DNA of 64,000 nt, from NCBI RefSeq assembly GCF_003049575.1, contig NZ_PYWI01000021.1, positions 1 through 64,000 on the forward strand. Direction: 5' to 3'. This stretch comes from Lysinibacillus parviboronicapiens. GTDB taxonomy: Bacteria; Bacillota; Bacilli; Bacillales_A; Planococcaceae. The notes under the pieces were generated by a model. That model made no database searches. It was given only the letters and a program-made list of their open reading frames with translations, and was not told the DNA's origin. Shown in pieces: positions 27,380-36,672 of this stretch. Numbering within the stretch: position 1 is the stretch's first letter; each line of letters starts with the position of its first letter. The position numbers and the translations under genes were made by a program.

Positions 27380-28079
27380 ATGTTTAAAAAGCCAATATTT
27401 ATCTCTCTATCATTGTTTTTAGTATTTTAACTCCAATGTCTCAAGCCTTAGCTAATACTTCAACAATTGAGGAACAAAGTTTATAGATTCAAAGCAGATA
27501 AAAGATCAATTTCAGAAAAAGCAATCTATTGAGTTTGATGATGGGGTTTATGAGGTATATAAGTATGAACAAAGCGATGGATCTATTAAAGCAGAAGTAT
27601 ACAGTCCAGATGGTGATAAAGAGAGTTTTGAAATAATTAAAGAGGTAATATACGATGAAACTGGAGAGGTTATAGCTACTTTAGAAAGAGAATTCATAGG
27701 AATGGATGAGAATATAATTCAACCATTGTCCTACTATGTTTCAGATACCGGTTATCCTGCTCATGAATATACTCAGTACAAAGGGACGGAACAAGGCAAT
27801 TTACAGTTGAAACAAAATATTCAAAACATGACTTCAGGTGCCTTAGCTATTATTATATCAATAGTAAATCCAGTCCTTGGAACAATATTCTCAGCTGGTT
27901 TAATTTTATATGCGATAGAAACTAATATTAATGCACAGGCTATTTTTTATGAGAAAAAGAGATGGGATCATCAAACTTTAGGTAGCCTTGCCCAAGAGTA
28001 TTTTGTCCAAATGTATTGGGACCCCGATTATACTAAAAAAGCTGGAAGTCAAACCAAATACTACCGTACTTGGGCTTAG
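27380..28079 (+). pseudogene. Frameshifted secreted protein of unknown function
   Basis: GGGAGGGA precedes ATG 27380, which begins a signal peptide (MFKKPIFISLSLFLV) that hits a stop at once. The signal continues in another frame as ILTPMSQALANTSTIEEQSL, stops, and the mature part then runs in a third frame, DSKQIKDQFQKKQSIEF onward, to 28079. At least two single-base-type frameshifts, near 27416-27432 and 27480-27490, break it. The intact part has a hydrophobic segment (SGALAIIISIVNPVLGTIFS) followed by ATETNINAQ-like text and an aromatic-rich end. No family was recognised. The layout recalls secreted small toxins or bacteriocin-like exoproteins, but this is only a guess. Confidence 0.7.
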
Positions 28080-28135
28080 TGTTTTGTACTAAGATAGTAA
28101 TAACATTCGCTAATATCATGAAAGAGGTAGAAAAA

Positions 28136-28396
28136 ATGAGTCAAAATAAGATGAGTATTTATTATTTTATCATTTTGGGATTTTCTTTGTTTCTTACATT
28201 ATTTCTTATAGGACAATCAGAAGGCTATGTTATATTTATATATGCTGGATTATTTTTTATCTTTAACATCATTAAAGATGCTATTTTTTTTAATTTAGGA
28301 TTCATTTTCAAGAGATTCAGTTTTAAAAGAATAATTGTTATTAATATTTTAGGGTTGATAGTGATTATTATTTGGTATTTTTGTAATAATATATAG
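28136..28396 (+). CDS. Small membrane protein of unknown function
   Basis: The protein has 86 residues with three hydrophobic segments (YFIILGFSLFLTLFLIG, VIFIYAGLFFIFNIIKDAIF, IIVINILGLIVIIIWYF). The start at ATG 28136 is supported by AAAGAGGT 7 bp upstream; the frame is open back to 28070. It follows the broken secreted-protein gene by 56 bp and is in the same direction. Such a pair, an exported protein plus a small membrane protein, can represent effector and immunity, but no family evidence supports that here. Confidence 0.6.
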   Translation: MSQNKMSIYYFIILGFSLFLTLFLIGQSEGYVIFIYAGLFFIFNIIKDAIFFNLGFIFKRFSFKRIIVINILGLIVIIIWYFCNNI

Positions 28397-28664
28397 ATTT
28401 TTACTATTATAGTTTTGTTACCACATAATTTCTTAACCAACATGCCAATACGCGATCATATCAATTCGCCATTGAATACCTCGTCCGATTCTCATAAATA
28501 TGAATTAAATCTCCAGACTGCTTCTTGGAATTCCCTTAAATACATAGAAAATTGACAACAATTTTCGTAGATCGCTACCACATGCTTGACCATTCATCTT
28601 GTAAAATATAAATGGTCAGAATTATATCTAGTTTCAGGTATATATTTAAAGTGTCAAATCTTAA

Positions 28665-28838
28665 GCGCAAAGAAACATTTGAACGTGTCATTGCACAGTT
28701 GCAAAGGGAAATCATGGTATGCGTTGGACAACCTTTCGAGGTCTCAAAAAATTGTCCATGCAGGCGATGCTTACTTTTATTGCCATGAATTTGAAAAAAC
28801 TCGCTACTTTGACATGGCGAGAAACACAAACAGCGTAA
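28665..28838 (+). pseudogene. IS1182-type transposase remnant (C-terminal part)
   Basis: The frame starting near 28700 reads HGMRWTTFRGLKKLSMQAML then TFIAMNLKKLATLTWRETQ and a stop at 28836-28838, which is the C-terminal end of an IS1182-family transposase. The upstream residues (ETFERVIAQLQ) lie in another frame, so a frameshift near 28700 is present. The rest of the element is missing. A hairpin at 28897-28932 and an inverted-repeat pair at 28935-28982 follow. Confidence 0.75.
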
Positions 28839-28896
28839 TAGTGCTTGTAAGAGACATTGACTTTACTTGACCAATCCTTATTTTGAATGAAAAATT

Positions 28897-28982
28897 AAAA
28901 GGTTTCAGGAATTCCCAGCATTCCGAAACCTTTTGTCTTCAATCTGGAGTCAACCCATAATGATAGGCTTCAGATTGAAGAC
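28897..28982. repeat. Hairpins at the end of the IS1182 remnant
   Basis: AAAAGGTTTC...GGAAT pairs with ATTCC-GAAACCTTTT (28897-28932). Next, GTCTTCAATCTGGAGTC (28935-28951) is the near-complement of GGCTTCAGATTGAAGAC (28966-28982). The first is terminator-like, the second could include the terminal inverted repeat of the element. Confidence 0.55.
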
Positions 28983-29064
28983 ATGAGCACTGTAAGATAT
29001 CTCTCGAGTAATTGATAGAGTTGCTAATAAAGGTTAGTTTTGTCTAAAATATGACAAATAGAAA

Positions 29065-29092
29065 TTGAATTCTATTCACTAGCTGATATAAT
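29065..29092 (+). promoter_or_regulatory. Putative sigma-A promoter of the HPP gene
   Basis: TTGAAT (29065-29070), 16 bp spacer, TATAAT (29087-29092). Transcription would start near 29099, which excludes a start codon at 29098 and supports ATG 29164. Confidence 0.65.
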
Positions 29093-29163
29093 AGAAAATG
29101 CTCAGAAAAGCTAGAAAAAAGACTATGTTCGACAGAATTATTGTAAATAAAGGATGGCTGGTT

Positions 29164-29718
29164 ATGGCAAATTTCGTACGAGTGCAGGAAAAGGAAGAAA
29201 AAAATCAACGTATAAAAACATACATATCCAAAATGAACGGAGGGGGGCATGCTCCCTCAAGAACAAATTTTGCTGATGCTGCTACAGGTGCGTTTGGTGG
29301 CTTAATCTGTATTTTTGTCTTGCTTTGTTTAACAAATTATACAGGAGCACCGTGGTTAATGGCATCTCTTGGTGGCAGCTGTGTTCTTGTCTTTGTTGTA
29401 TGGAATGCACCATTATCGCAACCACGCAATATTATTGGCGGGCATTTTATATCGGCTGTAATTGGGTTGTCTATGTATTCACTGTTAGGATCGGGTATTG
29501 TATCCATTAGCCTCGGTGTGGGTTTAACAATCTTTTGTATGGCACTTTCAGGGGTGATACATCCTCCGGCTGGAGCCAATCCGATTATTATTATTTTAGG
29601 GGGCTATGGTTGGAGCTATTTAGTCATGCCTGTACTAATTGGTGCTCTTATTATTGTAATCTTTGGTGTGCTGATAAATAATTTACGAGAAACTCGAAAA
29701 TATCCGATGTTTTGGTGA
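29164..29718 (+). CDS. HPP-family integral membrane protein
   Basis: The protein has 184 residues and four or five membrane segments. The conserved HPP block is visible in LSGVIHPPAGANPIIIILGG, preceded by PRNIIGGHFISAVIGL and ASLGGSCVLVF. HPP proteins are implicated in nitrite transport in plant plastids and cyanobacteria; in Firmicutes the role is unknown. The frame opens at 29098, but AAAGGATGG sits 6 bp before ATG 29164 and the promoter at 29065-29092 also favours that start. It is monocistronic, with a terminator at 29797-29827. Confidence 0.82.
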   Translation: MANFVRVQEKEEKNQRIKTYISKMNGGGHAPSRTNFADAATGAFGGLICIFVLLCLTNYTGAPWLMASLGGSCVLVFVVWNAPLSQPRNIIGGHFISAVIGLSMYSLLGSGIVSISLGVGLTIFCMALSGVIHPPAGANPIIIILGGYGWSYLVMPVLIGALIIVIFGVLINNLRETRKYPMFW

Positions 29719-29796
29719 AATTTTACCGTATGGAAGCCTAGTATTCGCTAGTAAAAATGATAGCCGATAGCCCGTGTCACTTCCTGTTCGGTGCAG

Positions 29797-29827
29797 AAAA
29801 AAGTGTCTCAGTTGAGTCACTTTTTTT
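29797..29827 (+). terminator. Terminator
   Basis: AAAAAAGTG and CTCA pair with TGAG and CACTTTTTT around a short loop, ending in seven Ts. Confidence 0.75.
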
Positions 29828-30229
29828 GTAACTATTTTTTTTATTGTACGTCTACTGCTATGAGAATGAGTGTTTCTCGATGTTATTCGGGTATTGTGTA
29901 TAACTTTTTTGAAGTTGTACATATCACATAGGCAATGAGCTATTTGTGACAATGTGATTGGGCTACCAACTTATGAGCAACTGTCCAACGGACTCATTGC
30001 CTTATTTTTATGCTATATGTTATTTTAAAAATTATATTAAGTAGGCCATCTATGAGGTGCATATGCATGCTTTTAGATGGCTTATTGTGTGTTTGAAGAA
30101 GTTTGTCGAATTTGAACAAGCGCTTTTGCACTTTTGTTAGGCATATCCATAATTTTTTAGCATATGTTGGATAAGATTTGATATATTGGAGAAAGAGTAT
30201 TCAAGTTTTTTAGAAGAACGTATTTTTAC
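29828..30229. other. Gene-free region with one hairpin
   Basis: No gene is visible. GGCCATCTA (about 30043-30051) pairs with TAGATGGC (about 30074-30081) around a loop with GCATATGCATGC. It lacks a clean T run, so its role is unclear. Confidence 0.4.
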
Positions 30230-31750
30230 ATGACAGGGGAAGATCTTTGTTGGGAGAATTTGATGGGGGGCTCCGGTTGTATGCTGTTGGATTGTGATGA
30301 GCATTTATTCATGACATATAGTCAAAGTGGCGAAAAGGGTGCAGAAAAATTACTTTCAAAATGGGCGGAAATCAGCACACAAAAGGATCCCAAAATATTA
30401 GGAATGACGCTGTCACCAAACTTATTTTTGGTCAATGAAGAAGCGGCAATGAATATTGCTTTCTCTACAGCTCGAAAATACTGGGGACGAGTATCCACCG
30501 AACTGCAACTTTTTTTTGAGAAGCATGGACTTGATGAAAAATTTGTCCATGACCGACTCAATGCCTTTTTTTATACGCAAAAAGGGAAAGAAACTTTTTT
30601 TGAGCAACTTTTCGCACAGCATACGATGGACTTAGAGCGGTTAATCTGGCTTATTTTCGGAAAGCGTTGGCAGGTAACGCTGCCTGTGAATGACTTACAA
30701 ACAATATTTTTATATAAATTTAAAGATGAGTATTTTGTGCATATGATATATAAAGAAGAAGCTTTATTTTGGCACTGGCTCTTTACTAAAAAAGTTTATT
30801 CACTGCTTATCCACAAACCATTAGAACAATTCACATTTATCCACGAAATGATGCGTCATTTTGAACATTCAGCGCAAATAACTTATGCACATGTGAATAA
30901 CTTTGTGCATAATTACAGAAAAAATCTGGATAAGTGCATAACTTTTGTGGATAACCATAATGCTAGCTGTTTGGCAAAAAAGCAACTTCGTCTTTATCAA
31001 ATTGTGACGCACTACCGTTTGTCGGCAGGGGATTTTCAATGTGTGAAGGATTTGATTACTTCTTTTGAAGCAGATTGGCGTTATTCAATGTATGCGTTAA
31101 CTGAAAAAGAGAAAGTACTCATTGCGTACATTCTATTGCATATGGGGCATGGGGAGCAGGATCATGAAACTGTTATTCATTATGGGGAGTACTTACTAGA
31201 GGATGAACGACTGAATAATTACGCAATAGAGATTATGCTAGAATATAAAGATTTACTGCCCAACCGAAAGCCAACACCACCGGCGATTATAAAAAATTAT
31301 GCGCTCAATTATCTAGAAAATATGTATGCTGTATTACTTGATAATTATGTGAAAATGGAGCGCTATAATGAAGGGTTAACGCTTATCAAAGAGAATGTGC
31401 TAGCATCTAACAAAAAAATACATGCGGCATTAGTGCAACAAAACTTTAGTAATGAGCAATTTATAGCGATGGAGGCGTCAGTACAACAAGATATTGCTCT
31501 ACAAGTAAACAATTCGTTGCAACACATTGGTCTATCTGTGGAGGAGTGGCGTCAAAATTACTGTGAGCCAGATGCACCTTATTATTTGGTAGCGCAGAGT
31601 TCGTCTTTACACATGGTGAATATATTAAAGGTTTTATTTGTGACTGAACAATATGAGCTATTTGAAAAATTAATGGAAGTATATAAAAAATATTTACTCA
31701 TTGACGATCATTTTGGGAAGCTTCGAACGTTTATAAGCGCGTATGTGTAA
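30230..31750 (+). CDS. Uncharacterised 506-residue cytoplasmic protein
   Basis: No family was recognised. The protein is largely helical, has no signal peptide or membrane segment, and is rich in aromatic, His and Leu residues. The region from about 240 to 500 has the spacing of TPR-like or ARM-like helical hairpins (YNEGLTLIKENVLASNKKIH; FVTEQYELFEKLMEVYKKYL), suggesting a scaffold. ATG 30230 has only a weak ribosome binding site. ATG 30263, with GGGAG 6 bp upstream, is an alternative that would remove 11 residues. It is monocistronic and convergent with the CoA transferase gene across a strong terminator. Confidence 0.65.
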   Translation: MTGEDLCWENLMGGSGCMLLDCDEHLFMTYSQSGEKGAEKLLSKWAEISTQKDPKILGMTLSPNLFLVNEEAAMNIAFSTARKYWGRVSTELQLFFEKHGLDEKFVHDRLNAFFYTQKGKETFFEQLFAQHTMDLERLIWLIFGKRWQVTLPVNDLQTIFLYKFKDEYFVHMIYKEEALFWHWLFTKKVYSLLIHKPLEQFTFIHEMMRHFEHSAQITYAHVNNFVHNYRKNLDKCITFVDNHNASCLAKKQLRLYQIVTHYRLSAGDFQCVKDLITSFEADWRYSMYALTEKEKVLIAYILLHMGHGEQDHETVIHYGEYLLEDERLNNYAIEIMLEYKDLLPNRKPTPPAIIKNYALNYLENMYAVLLDNYVKMERYNEGLTLIKENVLASNKKIHAALVQQNFSNEQFIAMEASVQQDIALQVNNSLQHIGLSVEEWRQNYCEPDAPYYLVAQSSSLHMVNILKVLFVTEQYELFEKLMEVYKKYLLIDDHFGKLRTFISAYV

Positions 31751-31756
31751 TTTTTA

Positions 31757-31811
31757 AAAAAACAGAGTGTCCAATGCGTCCTATCAAGACGTCCGAGGAC
31801 ACTCTGTTTTT
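31757..31811. terminator. Bidirectional terminator
   Basis: AAAAACAGAGTGTCC (31758-31772) pairs perfectly with GGACACTCTGTTTTT (31797-31811), with an inner GCGTC/GACGT arm. It separates two convergent genes and includes the CoA transferase stop. Confidence 0.9.
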
Positions 31812-33003
31812 ATTCTAAAACACCGTTTTCTTGTAGTGCAGCAATTTCTTCACTACTATAGCCAAGTGCGCTAAGAAGTTCTTCATTATGCGCGCCAAGT
31901 TTAGCGCCAACATGTTTGTATACAGGCTGATAACCGTCGAATTTAAAAGCTGAGGCAATTTGTTTTTGCGTTGAGCCGTCGTTTTTTGGAATATCAACAA
32001 TCATATCACGAGCTTGTAGCTGTGGATGCTTACATGCCTCTGGGAAGGTTAATACTGGTTCCACACAACCTTCGAAATTTTCATTAAAGACCTCAAGCCA
32101 TTCTTCATAGGTTTTTGATAAAAATGCATCGTGAACTGCCTCTTTAAAACGTATTTGTGTGTAGTACGAATCATTAAACGTGTTATCAATTAGCTCAGGA
32201 ATATCAAGTGCCTCACAAAGTAGCTTACGAAACTGTGGCTCTAAGCTTCCCACGGAGAAAAAGCGTCCATCCTTTGTTTTGTAGAAATCGTAATAGCTGC
32301 CACCGTTTAAAATTTCTTGTTCAGGTTGTGGTACACGTTTTCCGCCTATATAGGCCGAGCCATACATCGCATTGAGTGAAAAGACAGCATCAGTCATACT
32401 AATATCGACATACTGCCCCTCCCCTGTTTTTTCACGATGTAATGCAGCAGCAAGTACCCCAATTGCCGCGTGCATTGTGCCCCCTGCGATATCTGCAAGC
32501 TGAATGCCCATGGAGACAGGCTTTTTGTCTTTATGACGTGAATAATCGAGTACCCCTGCAAGTGACAGGTAATTATTATCATGCCCAGGCCGATTGCTAT
32601 AGGGGCCTGTTTGACCATAACCTGTAATGGCACAATAAATTAACTTAGGATTCACTTCTTTTAACGCTTCATAGCCGATGCCAAGACGTTGCATGACTCC
32701 AGGGCGAAATCCTTCAATTATCACGTCGTACTCTTGAACAAGAGATTTTACTATTTCTACAGCCTCTGGTGATTTTAAATTCAATGTAAGAGACTTTTTG
32801 GAACGGTTTAAATGTTGGTGAATAAAAGCCTCATGATCTTCATCGTATGGAGGCATAATACGTGTTAAATCTACTCGTTTAGAAGATTCAACATGAATGA
32901 CCTCGGCACCTAGGTCTGCAAATATCATTGTCGCCATTGGCCCTGGTAGTAATGCAGAAAAATCGAGAATTTTTAACCCCTTTAAAATACCCAAATCTCC
33001 CAA
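31810..33003 (-). CDS. CaiB/BaiF-family CoA transferase (alpha-methylacyl-CoA racemase-like)
   Basis: The protein has 397 residues. ILKGLKILDFSALLPGPMAT is the classic N-terminus. RSKKSLTLNLKSPEA, YDVIIEGFRPGVMQRLGIGY, YCAITGYGQTGPYSNRPGHD (with the catalytic-type aspartate region) and DIAGGTMHAAIGVLAALHRE-like text follow. These enzymes transfer CoA between carboxylic acids or racemise 2-methylacyl-CoA; the substrate is unknown. The frame is open to 33144, but family length argues for a TTG start near 33003 (or 32994). Ribosome binding sites there are weak, so the exact start is uncertain. A perfect 16 bp palindrome at 33092-33107 upstream suggests repressor control. Confidence 0.85.
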   Translation of the reverse strand: MGDLGILKGLKILDFSALLPGPMATMIFADLGAEVIHVESSKRVDLTRIMPPYDEDHEAFIHQHLNRSKKSLTLNLKSPEAVEIVKSLVQEYDVIIEGFRPGVMQRLGIGYEALKEVNPKLIYCAITGYGQTGPYSNRPGHDNNYLSLAGVLDYSRHKDKKPVSMGIQLADIAGGTMHAAIGVLAAALHREKTGEGQYVDISMTDAVFSLNAMYGSAYIGGKRVPQPEQEILNGGSYYDFYKTKDGRFFSVGSLEPQFRKLLCEALDIPELIDNTFNDSYYTQIRFKEAVHDAFLSKTYEEWLEVFNENFEGCVEPVLTFPEACKHPQLQARDMIVDIPKNDGSTQKQIASAFKFDGYQPVYKHVGAKLGAHNEELLSALGYSSEEIAALQENGVLE

Positions 33004-33091
33004 CCCCTTTTTGTGTAGGCTACAAAAGCAAGAAGCCATTGTAGCGCTTTTCTCATTATCCCCATATTGTGAAAAGCGTATTTTACTAAAA

Positions 33092-33132
33092 TCTGTATTA
33101 ATACAGAATATTATAAATTTATCAGTATTATA
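33092..33132 (-). promoter_or_regulatory. Palindromic operator and -10 box of the CoA transferase gene
   Basis: TCTGTATTAATACAGA (33092-33107) is a perfect palindrome. A looser version, TCTGTTATAATACTGA on the minus strand, overlaps a TATAAT -10 box at 33127-33132. Two related sites at a promoter suggest a dimeric repressor such as a TetR-type protein. No regulator gene is next to it. Confidence 0.45.
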
Positions 33133-33300
33133 ACAGATGTGCAATTGACTTGACTATGTTAAATTTCATTATAAAATAATTTGTCAGAAAATTATATGTC
33201 AGCATAACAATAAAAGTAAAAAAATTTAGAATATAGATTTTCTGGCAAAATTCAGACAACAAATGTCTATTATTTGAAAATTCAGTCACGCAATAGACAC

Positions 33301-33338
33301 AAAAATCTCTAGGTATAGGGTTGTACATAGAGATTTTT
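33301..33338. terminator. Terminator of the CAP-domain gene
   Basis: AAAAATCTCTA (33301-33311) pairs perfectly with TAGAGATTTTT (33328-33338). Confidence 0.8.
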
Positions 33339-33399
33339 CAGATGTAACGCTCAGCGTAAATCATCGCTTATAGATTTGTGAAAATCGTAAATAGTACCT

Positions 33400-34326
33400 T
33401 TACTCAGAATAGAAATTAATTGTGTAATACGGTGCACCATTATCCTTAAAAGAAACCCCGACAAAAAAATGTGTAAATTCTTTTCTCAAAATATTCCTCC
33501 GATGTCCTGTTGAATTCATCAATGCTTCATGGGCAAAGATGCTATTAAACTGACCATAAGCAATATTCTCTCCATACCAGTAGTAGTTTACCTCACCAGC
33601 CGCTAGGCGATCATTGGAATGATTACCTAGATGATCCTTATGACTAAAAAAGTCATGTGTAATCATATTACTGCTATGCTGACGAGCAATACGTTTATAT
33701 TTACTTTCATAAATTAGAGGCTGCAATCCTTCGCATACACGATCATGATTAATGAGTTCAACCATCAAATCTTCAAACCCTGTGCGCAAAATTTCTGAAG
33801 GACCATTATAATAACCAGACTTGGTCATTTCAGTTGCAGTGGATACCCAAGTTACAGAACGAACAAGATCACTTTTATGCAAATCATAGAAAAACGTGAC
33901 ATAGTGTTGATCAATTAGGTAAGTTCCATGGGTAGGGCTACCAGATGGATCATGATAAGTAAGCAAATAACTCGTGCGATGACGGTGAATGGCCGTGAGA
34001 GGCGAGCCATATTTCTTTTCTACATCCGTACGATTAGCGCCAATTTGAATACCAAAAACTTTATACCTAGGACGTGTTTCATAGCCACCAACCGCTTTAC
34101 CATGTTGAGTACCAATAAGATGAAATTGAGCGTAATCATCATAATAACGATTCCATACCATGTTGTATTCACTTTGGTATCTTACAAGCGGTTGAGACAT
34201 GAATGCCAAAGATTGACTATTGTTTCCGGCCATTTTTGAATTTGCGCCTTTTTTCTGAACAAGCGAAGCGTTCGCCCAAAAAGCCATACTAAAGCTGAAA
34301 AGCATTGGAGCAGTTTTACGCAACAT
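33400..34326 (-). CDS. Secreted CAP-domain (SCP/PR1-like) protein with CAP-associated domain
   Basis: The protein has 308 residues. A short hydrophobic start (TAPMLFSFSMAFWANAS) acts as signal or anchor. Residues ~70-175 form the CAP-associated N-terminal domain seen in YlbC/YkwD-type proteins (FGIQIGANRTDVEKKYGSPL). Residues ~185-305 form the CAP domain with LINHDRVCEGLQPL, HSSNMITHDFFSHKD, GENIAYG and NSTGHRRNIL, the usual His/Glu cavity residues being present. Function is not established; relatives occur in sporulating bacilli. The start at ATG 34326 is chosen over the in-frame TTG 34335 because of AAGAGGG about 10 bp upstream. Confidence 0.85.
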   Translation of the reverse strand: MLRKTAPMLFSFSMAFWANASLVQKKGANSKMAGNNSQSLAFMSQPLVRYQSEYNMVWNRYYDDYAQFHLIGTQHGKAVGGYETRPRYKVFGIQIGANRTDVEKKYGSPLTAIHRHRTSYLLTYHDPSGSPTHGTYLIDQHYVTFFYDLHKSDLVRSVTWVSTATEMTKSGYYNGPSEILRTGFEDLMVELINHDRVCEGLQPLIYESKYKRIARQHSSNMITHDFFSHKDHLGNHSNDRLAAGEVNYYWYGENIAYGQFNSIFAHEALMNSTGHRRNILRKEFTHFFVGVSFKDNGAPYYTINFYSE

Positions 34327-34656
34327 ATATATCAAACCCTCTTTTGTAAAATTACAAATTATAATAGAAATATATCAAAAGTATAGTAGCTTTATAGATA
34401 TAAAATTACTATATTTTTGCCTGATATACGATAAAAAGATTTTGGTATTTCTCCAACTATATGACTTTGGTTATAGCATCATTCTAAAAACAACACTATT
34501 TTGACATATTCTTTTCTACAAAAAACAATGAATTGTGCTTAATTGGGAATATTTTGTGTTTTAATAGAGGAATAGTGAAAAGATTTTCGGAATTTTTATT
34601 ATGGAAAGATGATCATACATTAAATGAAATACTATAAATAGGGGCATAGAATAGAG
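34327..34656. other. AT-rich intergenic region
   Basis: No gene or RNA is visible between the divergent CAP-domain and diguanylate cyclase genes. TTGACA occurs at about 34502, but no convincing -10 partner follows at the usual distance. Confidence 0.4.
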
Positions 34657-36231
34657 ATGAAATCAAGACAAATAAAATTGAAGCATTTGATAATGAGTGT
34701 GGCGATGGCTGCATTCTTTTTCACGAGTATAGGTAGCATTTGGAGCGGCTATCGTATGAATGTCGATTCCATAAGGGAAAATTCTCTAGAAACAAATCGT
34801 GTATATGCGCAAAAGTTAGCGACAACTGCGAGTTCGTATTTAGAGGAATCGTTTCAGATCTTAGGCTATAGTGCTGGTACCATTAAGTCTAAAATGGATG
34901 ATGAAAATGCTTTAAATGAAGTAACAGAACGCCTAAAAATGCAAAATAATATGTTTAATTCAGTGCTTGTCACCAATGCAGACGGTCTTGTGTTATCGGT
35001 TTCTCCACCTTCTGTCGAAGTGAAGGGGGAAGTGTTAACTTCTGTTGGAGCAAAAGAAGCATTATCTAAGCGAAAACCTCTTGTTTCCAAGCCCTATGAG
35101 GGGCTAACAGGACGACTGATTATTTTTATTTCGTATCCGATTTTTTCAGAGACGGATGAATACTTAGGGATGGTGGCTGGAACAATTTATTTGAAGGAGC
35201 AAAACGTCTTTTATTCCCTCCTTGGAGAGCATTTTTACCATGATGGCTCTTATGTGTATGTAGTGGACGCGGATGGACGTATTATTTATCACCAAAATCC
35301 TAGCCGCATTAATGATATCGCGATTGAAAATAAAGTTGTTCAGGCGGTGGTTGCTGGAAACAACGGGTCACAACAGGTTGTTAATACAAAAGGTGTGGAA
35401 ATGCTTGCAGGTTATAGTGCAGTTCCGTTAGCAGGCTGGGGTGTCGTCTCACAGCGACCATTAAATGTTGCATTAGAACCGTCATTCGATCGGGTACAGG
35501 ATGTAGGGATAAAAGCGTTACCTCTTATGTTGGTGTCCATCATTATTGTACTTTGGGCAGCAACACGTATTGCACATCCATTGCAACAATTAGCGACATT
35601 AACAGAGGAGAGCTTGAATAAGAAAAATGTAGAGGGATTGAAATCTGTTCGCAGCTGGTATTTTGAAGCCTATTATTTGAAAAGTGCGCTGGTTAGAAGC
35701 TTGTCGTTTTTACAGGGACAAGTGTCTTACTTTAAGGATCAATCTACTACTGATCCTTTAACAGGTGTAACAAACCGCCGGACAATGGATACTGTACTTG
35801 CAAAATGGCAGGAAGAACTGTTACCACATGCAATTATTTTGTTGGATTTAGATCATTTTAAGAGTGTCAATGATACGTATGGTCATGCCGTGGGGGACAA
35901 GGTACTACAATATTTAGCGCAAAATATGAAGACCGTTGCACGTGATGGAGATATTTGTTGTCGTTACGGTGGTGAAGAATTCATCATGCTATTGCCTAAT
36001 ACAACAGCTGAGGAAGCGGCACAAGTGGCAGAGCAACTACGTGGAAATTTAGCTAATTCCATAAGTCCTTGTGGCCGCCCAGTAACGTTATCAGCAGGGA
36101 TTGCTGTGTATCCGCAGATGGCTGATACGATTGAAGGGCTTATCGAGGCTGCAGATGGTGCCTTATATCGAGCAAAACAGGCTGGACGAAATCAAGTTAT
36201 GGTGGCCCGGACAACACCAAATGCAAAATAA
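34657..36231 (+). CDS. Membrane diguanylate cyclase with Cache-type sensor
   Basis: The protein has 524 residues. TM1 lies at ~12-32, a double-Cache-like extracytoplasmic sensor at ~35-275 (NSVLVTNADGLVLSVSPPS; VYVVDADGRIIYHQNPS), TM2 at ~285-305, then a linker and a GGDEF domain at ~355-520. The domain holds DPLTGVTNRR, LDLDHFKSVNDTYGH and the active-site RYGGEEF, so it should make cyclic di-GMP. The inhibitory I-site RDGD lies five residues before GGEEF, so product feedback is expected. It is monocistronic. A terminator-like hairpin lies at 36454-36487. The next gene encodes a giant surface protein, a possible c-di-GMP output, but no c-di-GMP riboswitch was found between them. Confidence 0.88.
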   Translation: MKSRQIKLKHLIMSVAMAAFFFTSIGSIWSGYRMNVDSIRENSLETNRVYAQKLATTASSYLEESFQILGYSAGTIKSKMDDENALNEVTERLKMQNNMFNSVLVTNADGLVLSVSPPSVEVKGEVLTSVGAKEALSKRKPLVSKPYEGLTGRLIIFISYPIFSETDEYLGMVAGTIYLKEQNVFYSLLGEHFYHDGSYVYVVDADGRIIYHQNPSRINDIAIENKVVQAVVAGNNGSQQVVNTKGVEMLAGYSAVPLAGWGVVSQRPLNVALEPSFDRVQDVGIKALPLMLVSIIIVLWAATRIAHPLQQLATLTEESLNKKNVEGLKSVRSWYFEAYYLKSALVRSLSFLQGQVSYFKDQSTTDPLTGVTNRRTMDTVLAKWQEELLPHAIILLDLDHFKSVNDTYGHAVGDKVLQYLAQNMKTVARDGDICCRYGGEEFIMLLPNTTAEEAAQVAEQLRGNLANSISPCGRPVTLSAGIAVYPQMADTIEGLIEAADGALYRAKQAGRNQVMVARTTPNAK

Positions 36232-36453
36232 TGAAAATAGATAGGCTTACATCTCTAATTATGGGGTACATGATTAATGCGGCGATCATTTGGGCAAGCT
36301 ATTTTTAGTCATTCACCAGATGACTTCATAACTTCGTTCAAATAATACGTAAACTCGGGACACATCTCTCGATCGACTTGGCAAGACGTAAGGTTATCCC
36401 CCTTTCCCTTATGACATTACAAGGACGACTAGATGTATGCCTATATATCGTAA

Positions 36454-36487
36454 AGGCCAAGAGAGCACCGATGCTTCTTGGCTTTTT
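36454..36487 (+). terminator. Terminator
   Basis: GCCAAGA pairs with TCTTGGC with an inner AGCA/TGCT arm, followed by five Ts. Confidence 0.7.
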
Positions 36488-36628
36488 ATATTGCACAAAA
36501 AACTCGTGTAACTCGATTTAGCCATTTTCGGACAGCTATCGGAATATTCTCTTGGTGCAATACAGGCTGATGTATATTTAGATTGAAGGGATTAAAATAC
36601 GGGAAAAGATAAGTGGTTGGTTAGTGGA

Positions 36629-36672
36629 ACGGTTTGGATTACTGCGGTGTACAGTGTCCAAACTGTTTTTTT
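36629..36672 (+). terminator. Terminator-like hairpin
   Basis: AACGGTTTGGA (36629-36639) pairs with TCCAAACTGTT (36657-36667), followed by Ts. No gene precedes it directly, so it may be a leftover or part of the leader of the SLH gene. No other gene is visible in 36232-36865. Confidence 0.6.
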
